Origin: Xestospongia muta
Taxonomy: Eukaryota; Porifera; Demospongiae; Haplosclerida; Petrosiidae
Direction of reading: 5' to 3'
Assembly (NCBI GenBank): GCA_963693285.1
Contig: OY848920.1
Coordinates: 9,732,182 to 9,796,181, forward strand
DNA length: 64,000 nt
The translations under genes were made by a program, and so were the position numbers. Numbering within the stretch: position 1 is the first letter of the stretch; the number at the start of each line of letters is the position of its first letter. The notes under the pieces are model-generated. The model worked only from the letters and a program-made list of their open reading frames with translations. It was not told where the DNA came from and made no database searches. This document shows, one piece after another, positions 49,676-63,600 of this stretch.

Positions 49676-49756
49676 CTGTATTGTAATGGAGGCTAGTTCA
49701 ACTGCTTTCTCTTCTGATGCAGGATAGTAGTCACTTAATATGTATATGATGTGGTC
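49676..49756 (-). pseudogene. Isolated FERM-like exon (27 codons) at the duplication boundary
   Basis: With good splice signals on both sides (TTATAG acceptor, GTATAT donor) it encodes DHIIYILSDYYP.SEEKAVELAS. This resembles the start of the FERM central lobe (L..yP.SEEeA.eLA.lqlQ). No neighbouring FERM exons are visible. It is repeated at 59266-59346. Probably an exon carried along by the segmental duplication. Confidence 0.4.
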
Positions 49757-49873
49757 CTATAATTGTGTAAAAGTTTACAGTGGGAGTGGCTTAGATGAAC
49801 TGATAAGAATGAATTGACAAGGAATTAGATGTCATTGTATTAACTATATCAAGTAATATTGTATGTGTTATAG

Positions 49874-51100
<1,227 letters not shown>

Positions 51101-52463
51101 GTCACCTGACCTTTGACACTCTAGTTAATACTGATATAAATTTGTATTTTGTGCAATGATTTATTAATAATTATTATTAATTAACTTTAAAATAGTTAAT
51201 TAAATATAATATATGTCATGTAGTGAGAGGTATTAGAGTAAAGTACCAGCTGCTGGTAATAACAATCAACTGATACAGGTACATCCCCCAGGAATAGTTA
51301 CACTATTTCTTGTCTTCCACTCAACTACATACTCCACCTACATTAGTAAAACCTCACAGAATGAAGTATATCCTCAAGAACACTAGAATATGAAGAGTGC
51401 AAAAGAGATGAAGAAATTAGAATTAAAAAAACCTATTCATTAACATGTAATACAATCAATACCAGTGACCCTGTAGTCTAGTTAATAACATATAAGTGAA
51501 TATTTTTACAATAAATTATTTGTGGCTAAATAGTTTACAAGATTGGACCCCGCCCATTGACTTCACATAGTGCCTTTCTTCAAGGTTAAAATTCTCTTAC
51601 CACAAAATATTTACACATATATTATATAAATATAGAGACTAAAGAAGAAAGTGGTTCTTGGTGTAACTTGACTATGATGACATCATAATGAAATGAGACA
51701 TAGTGATATCATCATATTGATGACATCACCTAAACCCTAAACCAAACCTAACATTATTAACTCTATGACACATAGTGATGTCATCATAAGGCAAGTTGTT
51801 ACATCATCAGTCAAATGACACCCCTCAAAGAAGAGAAGAGAGGATACAATAATTACCTTTGATCCTTTCAATTTATTTACTTCATATTATAGTTTTCATC
51901 CTCTCACTTCTTATATGTTGTATCCAGTTAATGGTTTATATCAAAGTTTGTTTCTCTCTTGTACCCAACAGAATCTTCTTTATAATAGTGATATGTACAT
52001 TGTTCATAGAATATAGAATATGTTGAGATCTCAGGAATATCTACTGAATTGTAACATGACAAAATAAAATCAGTTTTTTTGATTAATTGAATTCACTTTC
52101 CTGCGATCTCAGCTGCCTTCTCTGAAAGGCTGTCATGATGCTGACTGGTGTAGCAAGACCACTAACCCACTATTGAGTTACTTAAAGCACGTTTGTCATC
52201 CTTTAAAGTATTGTGAACTCATCAGAGGGATAGAATGAGGCCACATCCACAAAAATCTTGTAGGTGCAAAAGAGAGAGAGAGTAAAAGTGCGACGTTAGA
52301 GAAGCAAGTGTCAAGTAAATGCAAAACTGCTCTATTTTTATTGTCTACTAGTTTTGTTAGAGAATAAATTGTTAATAAAAGAAGATAAAGTCAATAGAAA
52401 TTTAAAGAGAAAATAAAAGTGAGTGAGAAGACAGATTAAGAATAAACAACAAACTACTTACTA
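51101..52463. repeat. Second copy of the convergent spacer
   Basis: Closely matches 37704-39009 throughout, apart from a short extra stretch near 51220-51285 (AGTGAGAGGTATTAGAGTAA). No gene is seen. Confidence 0.8.
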
Positions 52464-55400
52464 TTACACGAACTCAAGTCTGTCTTTAATAACTTGATAA
52501 CTGTCGAACTTCTTACAATACTTGTAATGTTGACTTGATAAGTATAGTTCCCTTATTGTAGTATTTTTAGTTAGTGATGTACATATTGTCTTGATATCAT
52601 CATTGTTCAGTGAAGTATTGTGGAGACGTAGTTCGGTCAGTGATGTAGTTGTTTGTATTAGATCTGCTATTGTACTGGTACTAACTGAAGTGATCTGAGG
52701 ATTACAACTGATGCTCAACATAGTCAATGTTTGGTTTTTAGTAAGTCCTTGACAGATATATCGGACTCCATTATCAGTGATGTTACAGTAGGGGAGACGT
52801 AGTACTTCTAAAGTTGTATTAGTTGCTAACATAGTAGATAAGTGAGTCATATCTTCATCTGTGATACCAGTAACATTATACAACAATAACAGTTCAAGTG
52901 TTTCATTATTACAGAGACTATCACTGACTTGTTTGATACCACCAGTAAGTGAAGAGGAGTACAGCATTAGTACCTTTATTGTTTTATTAGTTTTTAGTAT
53001 CTCTGATAATATCGATACACACTTGCTGTCCAATGAAGTGTTCCATATCTCAAGACTCCTCACTGTACACGTATTAAGATTGTTTATAATAACTGCAGTA
53101 CTTTCAGGAGATGATGAGGAAAGACGAATGCTCCATTCTTTTCCTGTTTGTTGTTCTTTTATTAATTTACTTATAACATCTTCACTTTGTACTACACTTG
53201 GTCTAGTGAGTCTAACAATATTGTCATCATTCCACTGAACACTTCCAGTGTCTCCTGTTATAAAACAGAGTTAGTATATAGTAAAGTACACACATAGTAA
53301 TATATACTATAACACACTACAATACAAGACAACACACTGAAGAAGAAAGGAAGCCATTACTGTTTACTGACTATGGTTACTATGGCAATGATTTACAGGA
53401 GGCGTGGTTTACTGTTAAATTGGAGACCTTGTGTATGTTCTACAGAGAAATAATCCTCATATTAATGTTACACTCTTTACTACATAATAGTTTAAGGTAT
53501 TCATATATCAACTTAGTCTGGTGAGGCCAGCCTCTTTGCTTAGAGAGGAATTGTCTGGTAGTCTATTGGACTTGTTCCTGGCAAACCACATTGTTTTTAT
53601 AGTTGAGTGTGAGCTTTGATCTAATACAGGATTTGCACAACTAATCATTCTTTAGACATTTCCTGTTTGAATATGGTCAGTTTGTGTTAGACTCCACACT
53701 TAGTTTGTCTGACTCCACCCACTTGTGGTCAGATATACCAATGTACATACTTAGCTATAGTTAGATGACAACAAATTACTTCTGACAGGGATCAGTTGGA
53801 AATGAGTGATGGGTGGGGCTAGATTTATACACAAATTATACTGTTTGTTTGTACATGTATTGTTATGTAACTGTTAACACATCATAATATATAATAAAAT
53901 GTAAAGAGATAATAATGTTATTAGACTAGAATCCACAATCTTTCTTCTCTACATTTAGTAGTGATATGGAATACTACAAGTAACTACATGTTCCTAATAC
54001 TGGAATATCAATGTTATCATGATATCATTTTGTCTTTCCTTTCTTTATTAAGTTATTTGTTTTAATCAGTTACACTTTATAATATTATTGTGTCAGTACA
54101 AATCACAATAAATCATTGATGTAAATAGTTTTGTCTATAATGTTCCTTTTTTAGATACTCTAGTATTTTTAGACTAGCTAGGACACAGTTCGTGAAAAGA
54201 CAAATTTGGAATCACAAAAGAAATCAAGCAAATACAGTAAAGAACATAGAAGAAGACTATTATTATATTGAATAATGATATCTGTAATATCAATGATTTT
54301 GTCTTTTATAATTGTTTTTAACTCCTCCCTATATGTCACTAACTTTCTTTATCAACAGTTAAGTCTGACTCCACCCATGTACAGATGACATATACATACA
54401 GTGACTTAGGAGGAAGTGAAGGTGGAAGGCAATGATGTACAAATATTTCTAACAGTTTATTAATATTAATAAAAGGGTGTGGCTAGATTTTTGCTTTGGA
54501 CCACAAGATACTTAAAATATTTCTAAATCGATTTTGATGTTGATCTAACAGGTATTGGTTGTCATTAAAATGGAAAGTAAACTATGTCAACAAGTGAGGT
54601 CCAGTCACACCTACCTTTAAAAGTTGTTGTAATGTTATTAGAACTAGTTAGCTAAATTTGTGGGTTTGTTTTCACTTGTTAAAATCTTACCAAATACTTC
54701 AAATGATCATTCTATTATTATAATAGTACTACTACTGAGTACTAATGTTTACTACAAACCAGTAGTTATTAATGTGGTATAAGTGATCCAGCCTTTTCAA
54801 GTATGTGATTACATGTGGTTTAAGTTATCAAAACATTGTACAATACTTTAATACTTATTAATATCAATGTTACTTTTATCTTCTATCTGTACAACAACAC
54901 TTTATATTCAATGTTCAGTTAACATATCCTTCTATTGAACACCTATGCTCACTATTAACACATTATCTATGATCACTTGATATCATATCATTATCATATA
55001 CTCTACATATTATACTAACACTGAAGAGTATTAACTTAATATATACTAAGTTATAATTATAATATAACCTACTTGGATGAGGTAGGGAACTCTTGTCTTT
55101 ATCATCAGCTGATCCCTTTAACTGATCTTTCAACTCTGATATAAATGAAGGTTCTATATCAGTAGTTATATCAGTATTATTACTACCTATGTTAAATTTA
55201 GTATAATTTTAAACAGATCTCGTAAGTAAACAATATAGTCTTAGCCCCTCCCACTTATAAGAGATAATATTAACACTGACCAACAGTTTAATAATAACAC
55301 ATATAACTTACTAATGGTTTCTGATGATCTTTTAATAGTTAGTGCAATTTTGTTTCCTCCTTGTTTAATAATAGCAACAGCATCAATATGTAACATACCT

Positions 55401-58210
55401 TCAGTTGAGTAACTATTAATTTCTAATAATATATCACCAACCTATAATAATAATATTATAAACCACACCCTCTACTAATTATACATATATGTCCCTTACT
55501 TTAAGTCCAGCTCTGTCTGCAGCTCCACCCTTTATTATATACGTAACTCTTATAGTAGTGCTAGACTCTATTCCTCCACGAGTAGTAAATCCAAACATAT
55601 CATGATGATCTTTAGTAAACTCTATATGATGTATTTCCTCTATATTGGGATAGCCACGTCCTATTTTAAGATAAAGAGAAAGTTGGTTACAGGATATTAT
55701 AACATGTTCATTATCTCAGTGGGTGGAGCAACTCAATAAATATATTAGTATATTAGAGAATTTAAAATTAATACAATTTTGTGGTTTAGTATTATAATAT
55801 CAGTAGCTATGAGTTAGTCTAATGTGATAATGTTGTCTTTTACTACCTTTATATAGTTTATCAATAATGTTTAATTGACCCCGCCCATTTGTGAGTGTGA
55901 TACTACACACTGTAAGATGTGAAATTCATTGTGGGTGTGGTCAAATTATGGCTCAGCCCTATTATCATCTTCCAGTCTTAGGTATCTCAATACATACATA
56001 TAATTTTCACAGTACTATGTGATATATAATGGACACTGTCTTGTGTTACTACCTATAGTTTCAGTGATAAGTGATGTCTCTTCCTGACTGGACAGTGTTT
56101 GGGTCTTCTCAAGTCCTTGATCAGTTACTGGTTTACTAGTCTTTGATATGAATGCTAGATCTAGTAACAATGTCATATAATGAGAAGTGACTAATACTAG
56201 TTACCTTTTAAGCTCTGCCTTAATGCTTCAAATTGTTTGTTTCTCTCTCTTAATCGTAACATCAATGATGTTATTACTTCCTGCAGTGTCTCCAACTCTT
56301 GTTGTCTTTCTCCAGACACTGACAGTAACTCTTCCTTAATAACTAAATAATTATTAATTATAATTATGAATTGACAAATCAGTAACACAGACTATGTTAG
56401 TGATAGCTATTGTATTAATAATACCTTCCTTCCATTTCAAAAGTGATGTCAAATCTTTGATTGTTTTTTCTTTCATTTGTTTTTTTTCTACATAGAAACA
56501 TTGAATTTTAAATCAGATATACCATATAATAGACAGCTATTAAATAAACAGTGATTATTGACTACATGGACAAATACCTTCACTTTGTTGGACAACAGAT
56601 GATATTTGTAAAGTCATCTTTTTACTGATGGTTTGTCGTAGTTTCAGTTTACTTCTCAACTCCTTTGTGTTCTCTTCTACAATAGGTCTAACCTCCTATA
56701 TATCAATAAACAACACATGTAGTAACTGTTGTCTAATACTACTCATCTCTTACCTTGTCTCTTTGACATTTGTCATAAATAGTGTGGTAGCCGAGAATGA
56801 GTTTTATCAATCCCATCTCTTTTAAAATGTCAACATTTTCCTTTGCTGTTATTAGTAATATATCCATCATATATTGTGGAGCATAGCAGGTGACAATGAT
56901 AGAGTTGCCTTCTTTTATAGCTCTAACTTGGACTGACTTTGCCATATCTTTGAATGCTTTTGATAGCAAATCTTTAATGTGACTGAGAGTATATTCATCT
57001 GTTTTCCATTCCAGTATAAACTCTATAGTCTCACAGGTGAGATGGTGTGATGAAGTGACCTTGAAATTCTGGTTAATACATATGTCGGTTTTCACCTTTT
57101 CACAAAACTTATCTACAGCTGTCTTGAATGTTGTGATGTGTGTCTTAGCTTCTGTGATATTGTAGTGATCAACAATAGCCTCTAAACAGCAGATGTTAAT
57201 GATGGTACATTTATCTTCTACCAGCTCCATGACATCATCAAATGATTCAGCTGATGATAGTTGAGGTTTTAGCTCTCGGAAACATCTTCGAAGATATGTT
57301 TTGAGCTCCTTCAATGAAGGAATAACTTTAGCAATGAGAGGTACGACTGTTTCAATAAGATTTCCAAAGGCTACTTTCATCTGATCAAAATCATATTGAT
57401 ATGTTCTGTGAAGACTGACTTGAGAAGGGAATGTTTGGTCTATAACAGAGTCAGTGATTTATATTATACATTATAAAACATTTACATACCAAACTCCTTG
57501 AGTATATCTTGACCAATCAATACTGTTTGTTCAGACTTCATCAAGACACTAGCGAACATTTTTAGTTTGCCAGGATCTTCATACACTGTAGTACACAGTG
57601 CTCTCAATGGACCATCTCCTAGTACACCTCCCAATCTATTGACTTCATCTAATGTCTCCTTAGAGATCACTCTCTCTGTATATAACATCTGAACAATCTC
57701 CACAGGAAGAGTAACTGGTAAAATCTTATCAGAGTGTTTCTGTAGCATTTGACAAGCTGGAGTAGATAGCTCGTCTGTTAAAAGGTAAAGAGACAATGTA
57801 TTATATAATGAAAATTATAAATTCTCACTAAATTCTTTTATTTGTTCAGCAGTGAAAATTTCTTCCATTGTTTTGAGAGCATTAGCTAATGAGTCCCATG
57901 TAGGACCTCCATTCTCAGTCACCTTGTCAGCTTTACTCAACCACAGAGTTAAACACTCCTGAAGACAGCTCTCTGGATCATCTCGGTACTTGGTTCTAAT
58001 ACTTGACAGAGTAGGTTGTAATAGACCCAGTTGTAGACCAAGAGGAGACCAGCGATGACTTGGGAAATAACCTTGTTTCAAAGCTTTAACAATATCTTTC
58101 AGATTACTAACATCTACAATAACAATGTAAAGAAGAGAAGCAACTTAAAGTGAATAAAATAAAAGTTTATATTACTTTAACTCACTCAGTTCAGTTTGAT
58201 TTGCTGCCAT
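52464..58210 (-). CDS. Copy B: Death domain - CARD - unknown domain X - coiled coil - PDZ - linker - LRR protein, 12 exons, about 983 aa
   Basis: Exons (minus strand order) are 58186-58210, 57829-58113 (DD), 57490-57774 (CARD), 56754-57439 (X), 56578-56695, 56425-56487, 56205-56342, 56053-56154, 55500-55714 and 55312-55441 (PDZ), 55073-55186 and 52464-53254 (LRR). They total 2952 nt in one open frame. All splice phases match those of copy A. It has a single linker exon (SELKDQLKGSADDKDKSSL) and lacks the duplicated linker and second coiled-coil exons of copy A, so the LRRs follow the PDZ closely. PDZ reads FGFTTRGG, then YIIKGGAADRAGLK, then VGDILLEIN. Role inferred as for copy A: a death-fold/LRR sensor or adaptor without an ATPase domain. 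A remnant of the copy A linker exon with a stop lies near 53925-53955. Confidence 0.72.
53255..55072. other. Last intron of copy B, with intron remnants of the copy A linker cassette
   Basis: It matches intron sequence around 41040-41440, 42840-43320 and 44130-44530. The exon-like start AGAAGAAAGA near 53943 runs into a stop, so the cassette is deleted here. No working exon is seen. Confidence 0.65.
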
Positions 58211-59459
58211 GTCTAAGGGCTTGGGAGTGTCTAGTACAAGTAAAGGATAAGGCTTCATACCAGAAATATGAATAGTACTTGCAACTATTAATACTGATAC
58301 TATAAATAGCATAGAGTCATTTATAGTGATATAAATAACATATTTCCTTATTTGGTAAACAAATAGCAATTGTACTTTTTGGTAGACGTTTTCTATAAAT
58401 GATAAATGTAAAGTTTTAGGCTCAACTATATTTGTCTATATTATTATATTTATTTAACTATATTTGTGTTCTATTTAATAACTTATTAATAACTCAGGTT
58501 GTCTCAATAATATGGAGTAATGAAGACACTAACAATAAGTAATGAAAGGAGTAATGAACATAGTAAGTCAGTAGAATTACAAGGAAAAGAGATTAAAATA
58601 TTAACTAGTCATTGTGTGGATACTGTAGTAGCTCATGATCTTAATATATAAAGGAAGTCAGTAGTTAAAAGACTGTCACGCCCACTTTATTGGTTTTTTA
58701 AAAAATAACTTTATGAAGTTGATGTTAAATGATGTTCATGTTAACAAGAAAAGTATTGAAGTCATTATAACAGCTGGTGGAACAAGATGATATACAAGTT
58801 GGACATTTTATGGAGCTACCTTTTGTGAAGGGAACTTGACCACTTAATTTTACCAACAAACAGCTACCACTGTAAGTATATAAAAGAAAGGGTTTTAGTG
58901 AAGTCCAAAATTAATGAATAATGATATTATCATCTTGTTTGATGTTTTATTTTATAGACATCTCTCAATGACTACTGTTTATCACTCCACTATCTTTTGT
59001 AACGTTATGGAACAAAAAACGATTACAATATGAGAAAAGATTACTAGTTAAACATGAGCTTCTCTCTCAAAGACAGCCTAATACAATAATGGTAAGTACT
59101 ATATCACATAGACTTAATATTGTCATAATGACTGTATAGTGTTATGATATGTACTTGGAATTATGTAGGAAGGTAATTTTTAATGTAATATATTATCTCA
59201 TTATAGTCACCATAAGATAACTAACAGATATAGGAGATCTGATATATAGCAATATTACTATATACCTGTATTGTAATGGAGGCTAGTTCAACTGCTTTCT
59301 CTTCTGATGCAAGATAGTAGCCACTTAATATGTATATGATGTGGTCCTATAATTGATGTAAAAGTTTACAGTAGGAGTGGCTTAGATGAACTGATAAGAA
59401 TGAATTGACAAGGAATTAGATGTCATTGTATTAACAATATCAAGTAATATGTGTTATAG
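58211..59459. other. Duplicated spacer with a decayed 89-codon ORF copy and a FERM-like exon copy
   Basis: 58518-58790 is the disrupted counterpart of 48931-49200 (TAA after HDLNI, plus an indel in the PLYW region). 59266-59346 is the FERM-like exon copy, with D to G and P to L changes. The 71-bp element is absent. Confidence 0.7.
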
Positions 59460-60565
59460 ATATACAAACTGATCATCTTGATGTTACTGATGAAAATGAA
59501 GTATGTACTGTTATTATGAACTATACTACACAATCTGATGTTAATAAAAATGTTAACACTCTCTTTAATTGTGCAGGGTATGTCAGAGAATAAATAATAA
59601 AAATAGTACTAATAGTTTATAGCTATGTGGCTATAAAGTTGACTCCACCCCTAAATTAATCCTTCAATGAAGCAATATTTTCATTTTTTTTTCCTCTAGG
59701 TGGGTTCATCATGGTAGTTTGCTAGCTACATCAACTACTGACTGGAATAAATCATTTACTATTAATGTGACCAGTATGTTCTTAATGTCCAAATATATAA
59801 TACAACAGGTAATAATAATAATATATATAGCAATCTTTTATTAAATTGTTGTTATTTGTTCATGAACCCATTCTTATCAATATATCAATCTATTAATATC
59901 TGTCCATCATTCATTCTTTTATACATCCATATATCTAGAACATATCAATCCATTGATCCATTCCATTTGTCTATTTATCCATTATTAATATATTCATCTA
60001 TCCATTTGATGTAATTAATTCTATTTTATATATTCAGTGGTTAGAACAGCAGATAAAAGGTAACATTATCAACATGGCCTTTTTAGCTAGCAGTATTAAA
60101 GGATGTGCTAACAGATGTTCATATGGTGTCACTAAAGCAGCTGTATTAGGTTTAACTAAATCAATAGCTGTAGATTATGTTGAGAAAGGAATACATCTAT
60201 CTGTCCAGGTAAGTGGAGACAACTTATAAACTTTATTATTTCTTGTCCATCAATGTATCTGTCTCTTTGATCTATACATCTATTGTACTATTAATTGATC
60301 TGTCCATTTATCCATCTATACATCCATTTTACTATTATATTCATCCATTTTTCAGGTACTGTTGATACTCCATCTCTTTGTGAGAGGTTGTCTATTATGG
60401 GAGGAGGTGATGTTGAAAAGGTTCCATATTAATATTAATTGTTATAGTTAGTTTTAAATTTATATTATAGGGTATGCAGGAATTTACTAAACGTCAGAAA
60501 ATGAATCGACTAGCAACGGCAGAAGAGATATAGCTTCAATAGTAGTATATTTAGCTAGTGATGAG
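59460..60565 (+). pseudogene. SDR copy 3: BDH2 exons 3-7 remnant with frameshifts, exon 8 deleted
   Basis: Exon equivalents are 59460-59577, 59700-59808, 60038-60208, 60356-60420 and 60471-60565. Exon 5 has lost 7 bp (AATACATCTATCTG instead of AATACGTATAAACTCTATCTG). Exon 7 has gained 2 bp (GAGATATAGC). After the exon 7 donor the sequence jumps directly to the spacer next to the LRR gene, so exon 8 and over 1 kb are deleted. Clearly a pseudogene. Confidence 0.93.
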
Positions 60566-60662
60566 GTGAGATAAAAAGAGAAGATAAAGTCAAGAGAAAT
60601 TTAAAGAGAAAATAAAAGTGAGCGAGAAGACAGATTAAGAATAAACAACAAACTACTTACTA

Positions 60663-63600
60663 TTACCAGAACACAAGTCTGTCTTTAATAACTTGATAAC
60701 TGTCTAACTTCTTACAATACTCTTTATGTTCTCTTGATAAGTATAGTTTCCTTATTGTAGTATTTTTAGTTAGTGATGTGCATATTGTCTTGATATCATC
60801 ATTGTTAAGTGAAGTATAGTCGAGATATAGTGTTGTCAGTGATGTAGTAGTTTGTATTAGATCTGCTATTGTACTGGTACTAACTGAAGTGATCTGACGA
60901 TTACGACTGATGTCCAACTTAGTCAATGTTTGGTTTTTAGTAAGTCCTTCACAGATATATCGGACTCCATTATCAGTGATGTTACAGTAGGAGAGACATA
61001 GTTCTTTTAAAGTTGTATTAGTTGCTAATATAGTAGATAAGCGAGTCATATCTTCATCTGTGATACCAATAACATTATCCAACACTAACTGTTCAAGTGT
61101 TCTATTATTAAAGAGACTATCACTGACTTGTTTAATACCACGAGTAAGTGAAGAGGACTGTAGCCGCAGTGTCTTTATTGTTTTATTAGTTTTTAGTATC
61201 TCTGATAATATCAATACACACTTACTGTTCAATAAAGTGCTGTGTATATCAAGTCTCCACACTGTACACTTATTAAGATTGTTTATAATAACTGCAGTAC
61301 TTTCAAGAGAAGATGATGAAAGACTAATATTCCATTCTTTTCCTGTTTGTTGTTCTTTTATTAATTTACTTATAACATCTTCACTTTCTACTACACTTGG
61401 TCTATCGAGCAATACAATATTGTCATCATCTCTCCACTGAACACTTCCAGTGTCTCCTATTATAAAACAGAGTTAGTATATAGTATAGTACACACATAGT
61501 AATATATACTATAACACACTACAATACACAGACAACACACTGAAGAAGAAAGGAAGCCATTACTGTTTACTGACTATGGTTACTATAGCAACAATTTACA
61601 GAAGACGTGGTTTACTGTTAAATTTGAGACCTTGTATGTTTTATAGAGTAACAATCCTATCATATTAGTGTATTATACTATATGATAGACTTCAGGTATT
61701 CACATATCAACTTAAGTCTGGTGAGGCCAGCCCTATTGGACTTTTGCCTGACAAACCACATTGTTTTTATAGTTGAGTGTGACTATAAACTGCTTTGATT
61801 TAATACAAGATCTATAACAAAAGACATTTCCTCTTTGAATGTGGTTTATTCACCTTGTTCTCATTACATTTGAGTCAATGATAAAATATAACATTTTTTA
61901 ATGGAGTCCTGGAGTCTAATACAAGGATTTATCTTACCAGTGATTAATATAAACACGTTTGTACTTTATTGTAACATTTTATATATAATCCATGAAGTAG
62001 ACTATGTTCTTGTTTATTATTTCTACTTTTCCTTTTTATGAGCCTAAGTCTGTCTGACTCCACCCACTTGTGGTCAGATATACTAATGTACATACTTAGC
62101 TATAGTTAGATGACAACAAATTACTTCTGACAGGGATCAGTTAGAAATGAGTGATGGGTGGGGCTAGATTTATACACAAATTATACTGTTTGTTTACAAA
62201 TACAGTAAAGAACATAGAAGAAGACTATTATTGAATAATGATATCTGTAATGTCAATGATTTTGTCTTTTATAATTGTTTTTAACTCCTCCCTATATGTC
62301 ACTAACTTTCTTTATCAACAGTTAAGTCTGACTCCACCCATGTACAGATGACATATACATACAGTGACTTAGGAGGAAGTGAAGGTGGAAGGCAATGATA
62401 TTATAACAGTTTATTAATATTAATAAAAGGGTGTGGCTAGATTTTTACTTTGGACCACAAGATACTTAAAAATATTTCTAAATCAATTTTGATGTTGATC
62501 TAACATCTATTGGTTGTCATTAAAATGGAAAGTAAACTATGTCAATAAGTGAGGTCCAGCCATACCTACCTTTAAAAGTTGTTGTAATGTTATTAGAACT
62601 AGTTAGCTCAATTTGTGGGTTTGTTTTCACTTGTTAATATCAATGTTACTTCTATCTGTACAACAACACTTTATGTTCAATGTTCAGTTAACATTCCTTC
62701 TATTGAACATCTATACTCACTATTAACACACTATCTTATTACCAATACTGATAATAATACTATTAATTTGTTATTAACAACTATATAGATTGATTTTATA
62801 CAATCACTTGATATCATATCATTATCATATACTCTACATATTATACTAACACTGAAGAGTATTAACTTAATATATACTAAGTTATAATTATAATATAACC
62901 TACTTGGATGAGGTAAGGAACTCTTGTCTTTATCACTAGCTAAACCCTTTAACTGATCTTTCAACTCTGATATAAATGAAGGCTTTATATCAGTAGTTAC
63001 ACTCAAAATAGCATTTTGTCATTTCAACCATTGTCTTTGTTACCATAATTTCATCAATATGACATAAGCCCAATATTGAGTTACCACAAAGCCATAACTG
63101 GTCTAACTCAATATGTATAAAGTCAACCAGAAGCCAAAAAGTACTCTTTGTAGTTTATGTCTAGTAATTGAAGCCATGAGCAAGAGATGGATACTATTTC
63201 AACTTAACTAATTGGATTAGGAACAGTTGAAACAGAATCTGCTTATAGCTTCAATTGAAGCCATGATTCAATTACTATAGCAAAGTGGATGTAAAAGAAA
63301 TGTGGTTGTAGATGCAACTAGTTAGCTTTATGCACATTAAGATACACTATAGTTGGCCTTGTAGCAACTTAGAATGGGTTTACATTGTATTGATGAAACT
63401 GTTGTAACGAAGACCTCGGTTAAAATGACTAAATGCTTTTTTCAGTGTAAATCATTATTATTACTACCTAAACTAAATTTAGCATAATTTTAAACAGATC
63501 TCGTAAGTAAACAACATAGTCTTAGCTCCTCCCATTTATAAGAGGTAATATTAACACTGACCAACAGTTTAATAATAACATATATAACTTACTAATGGTT

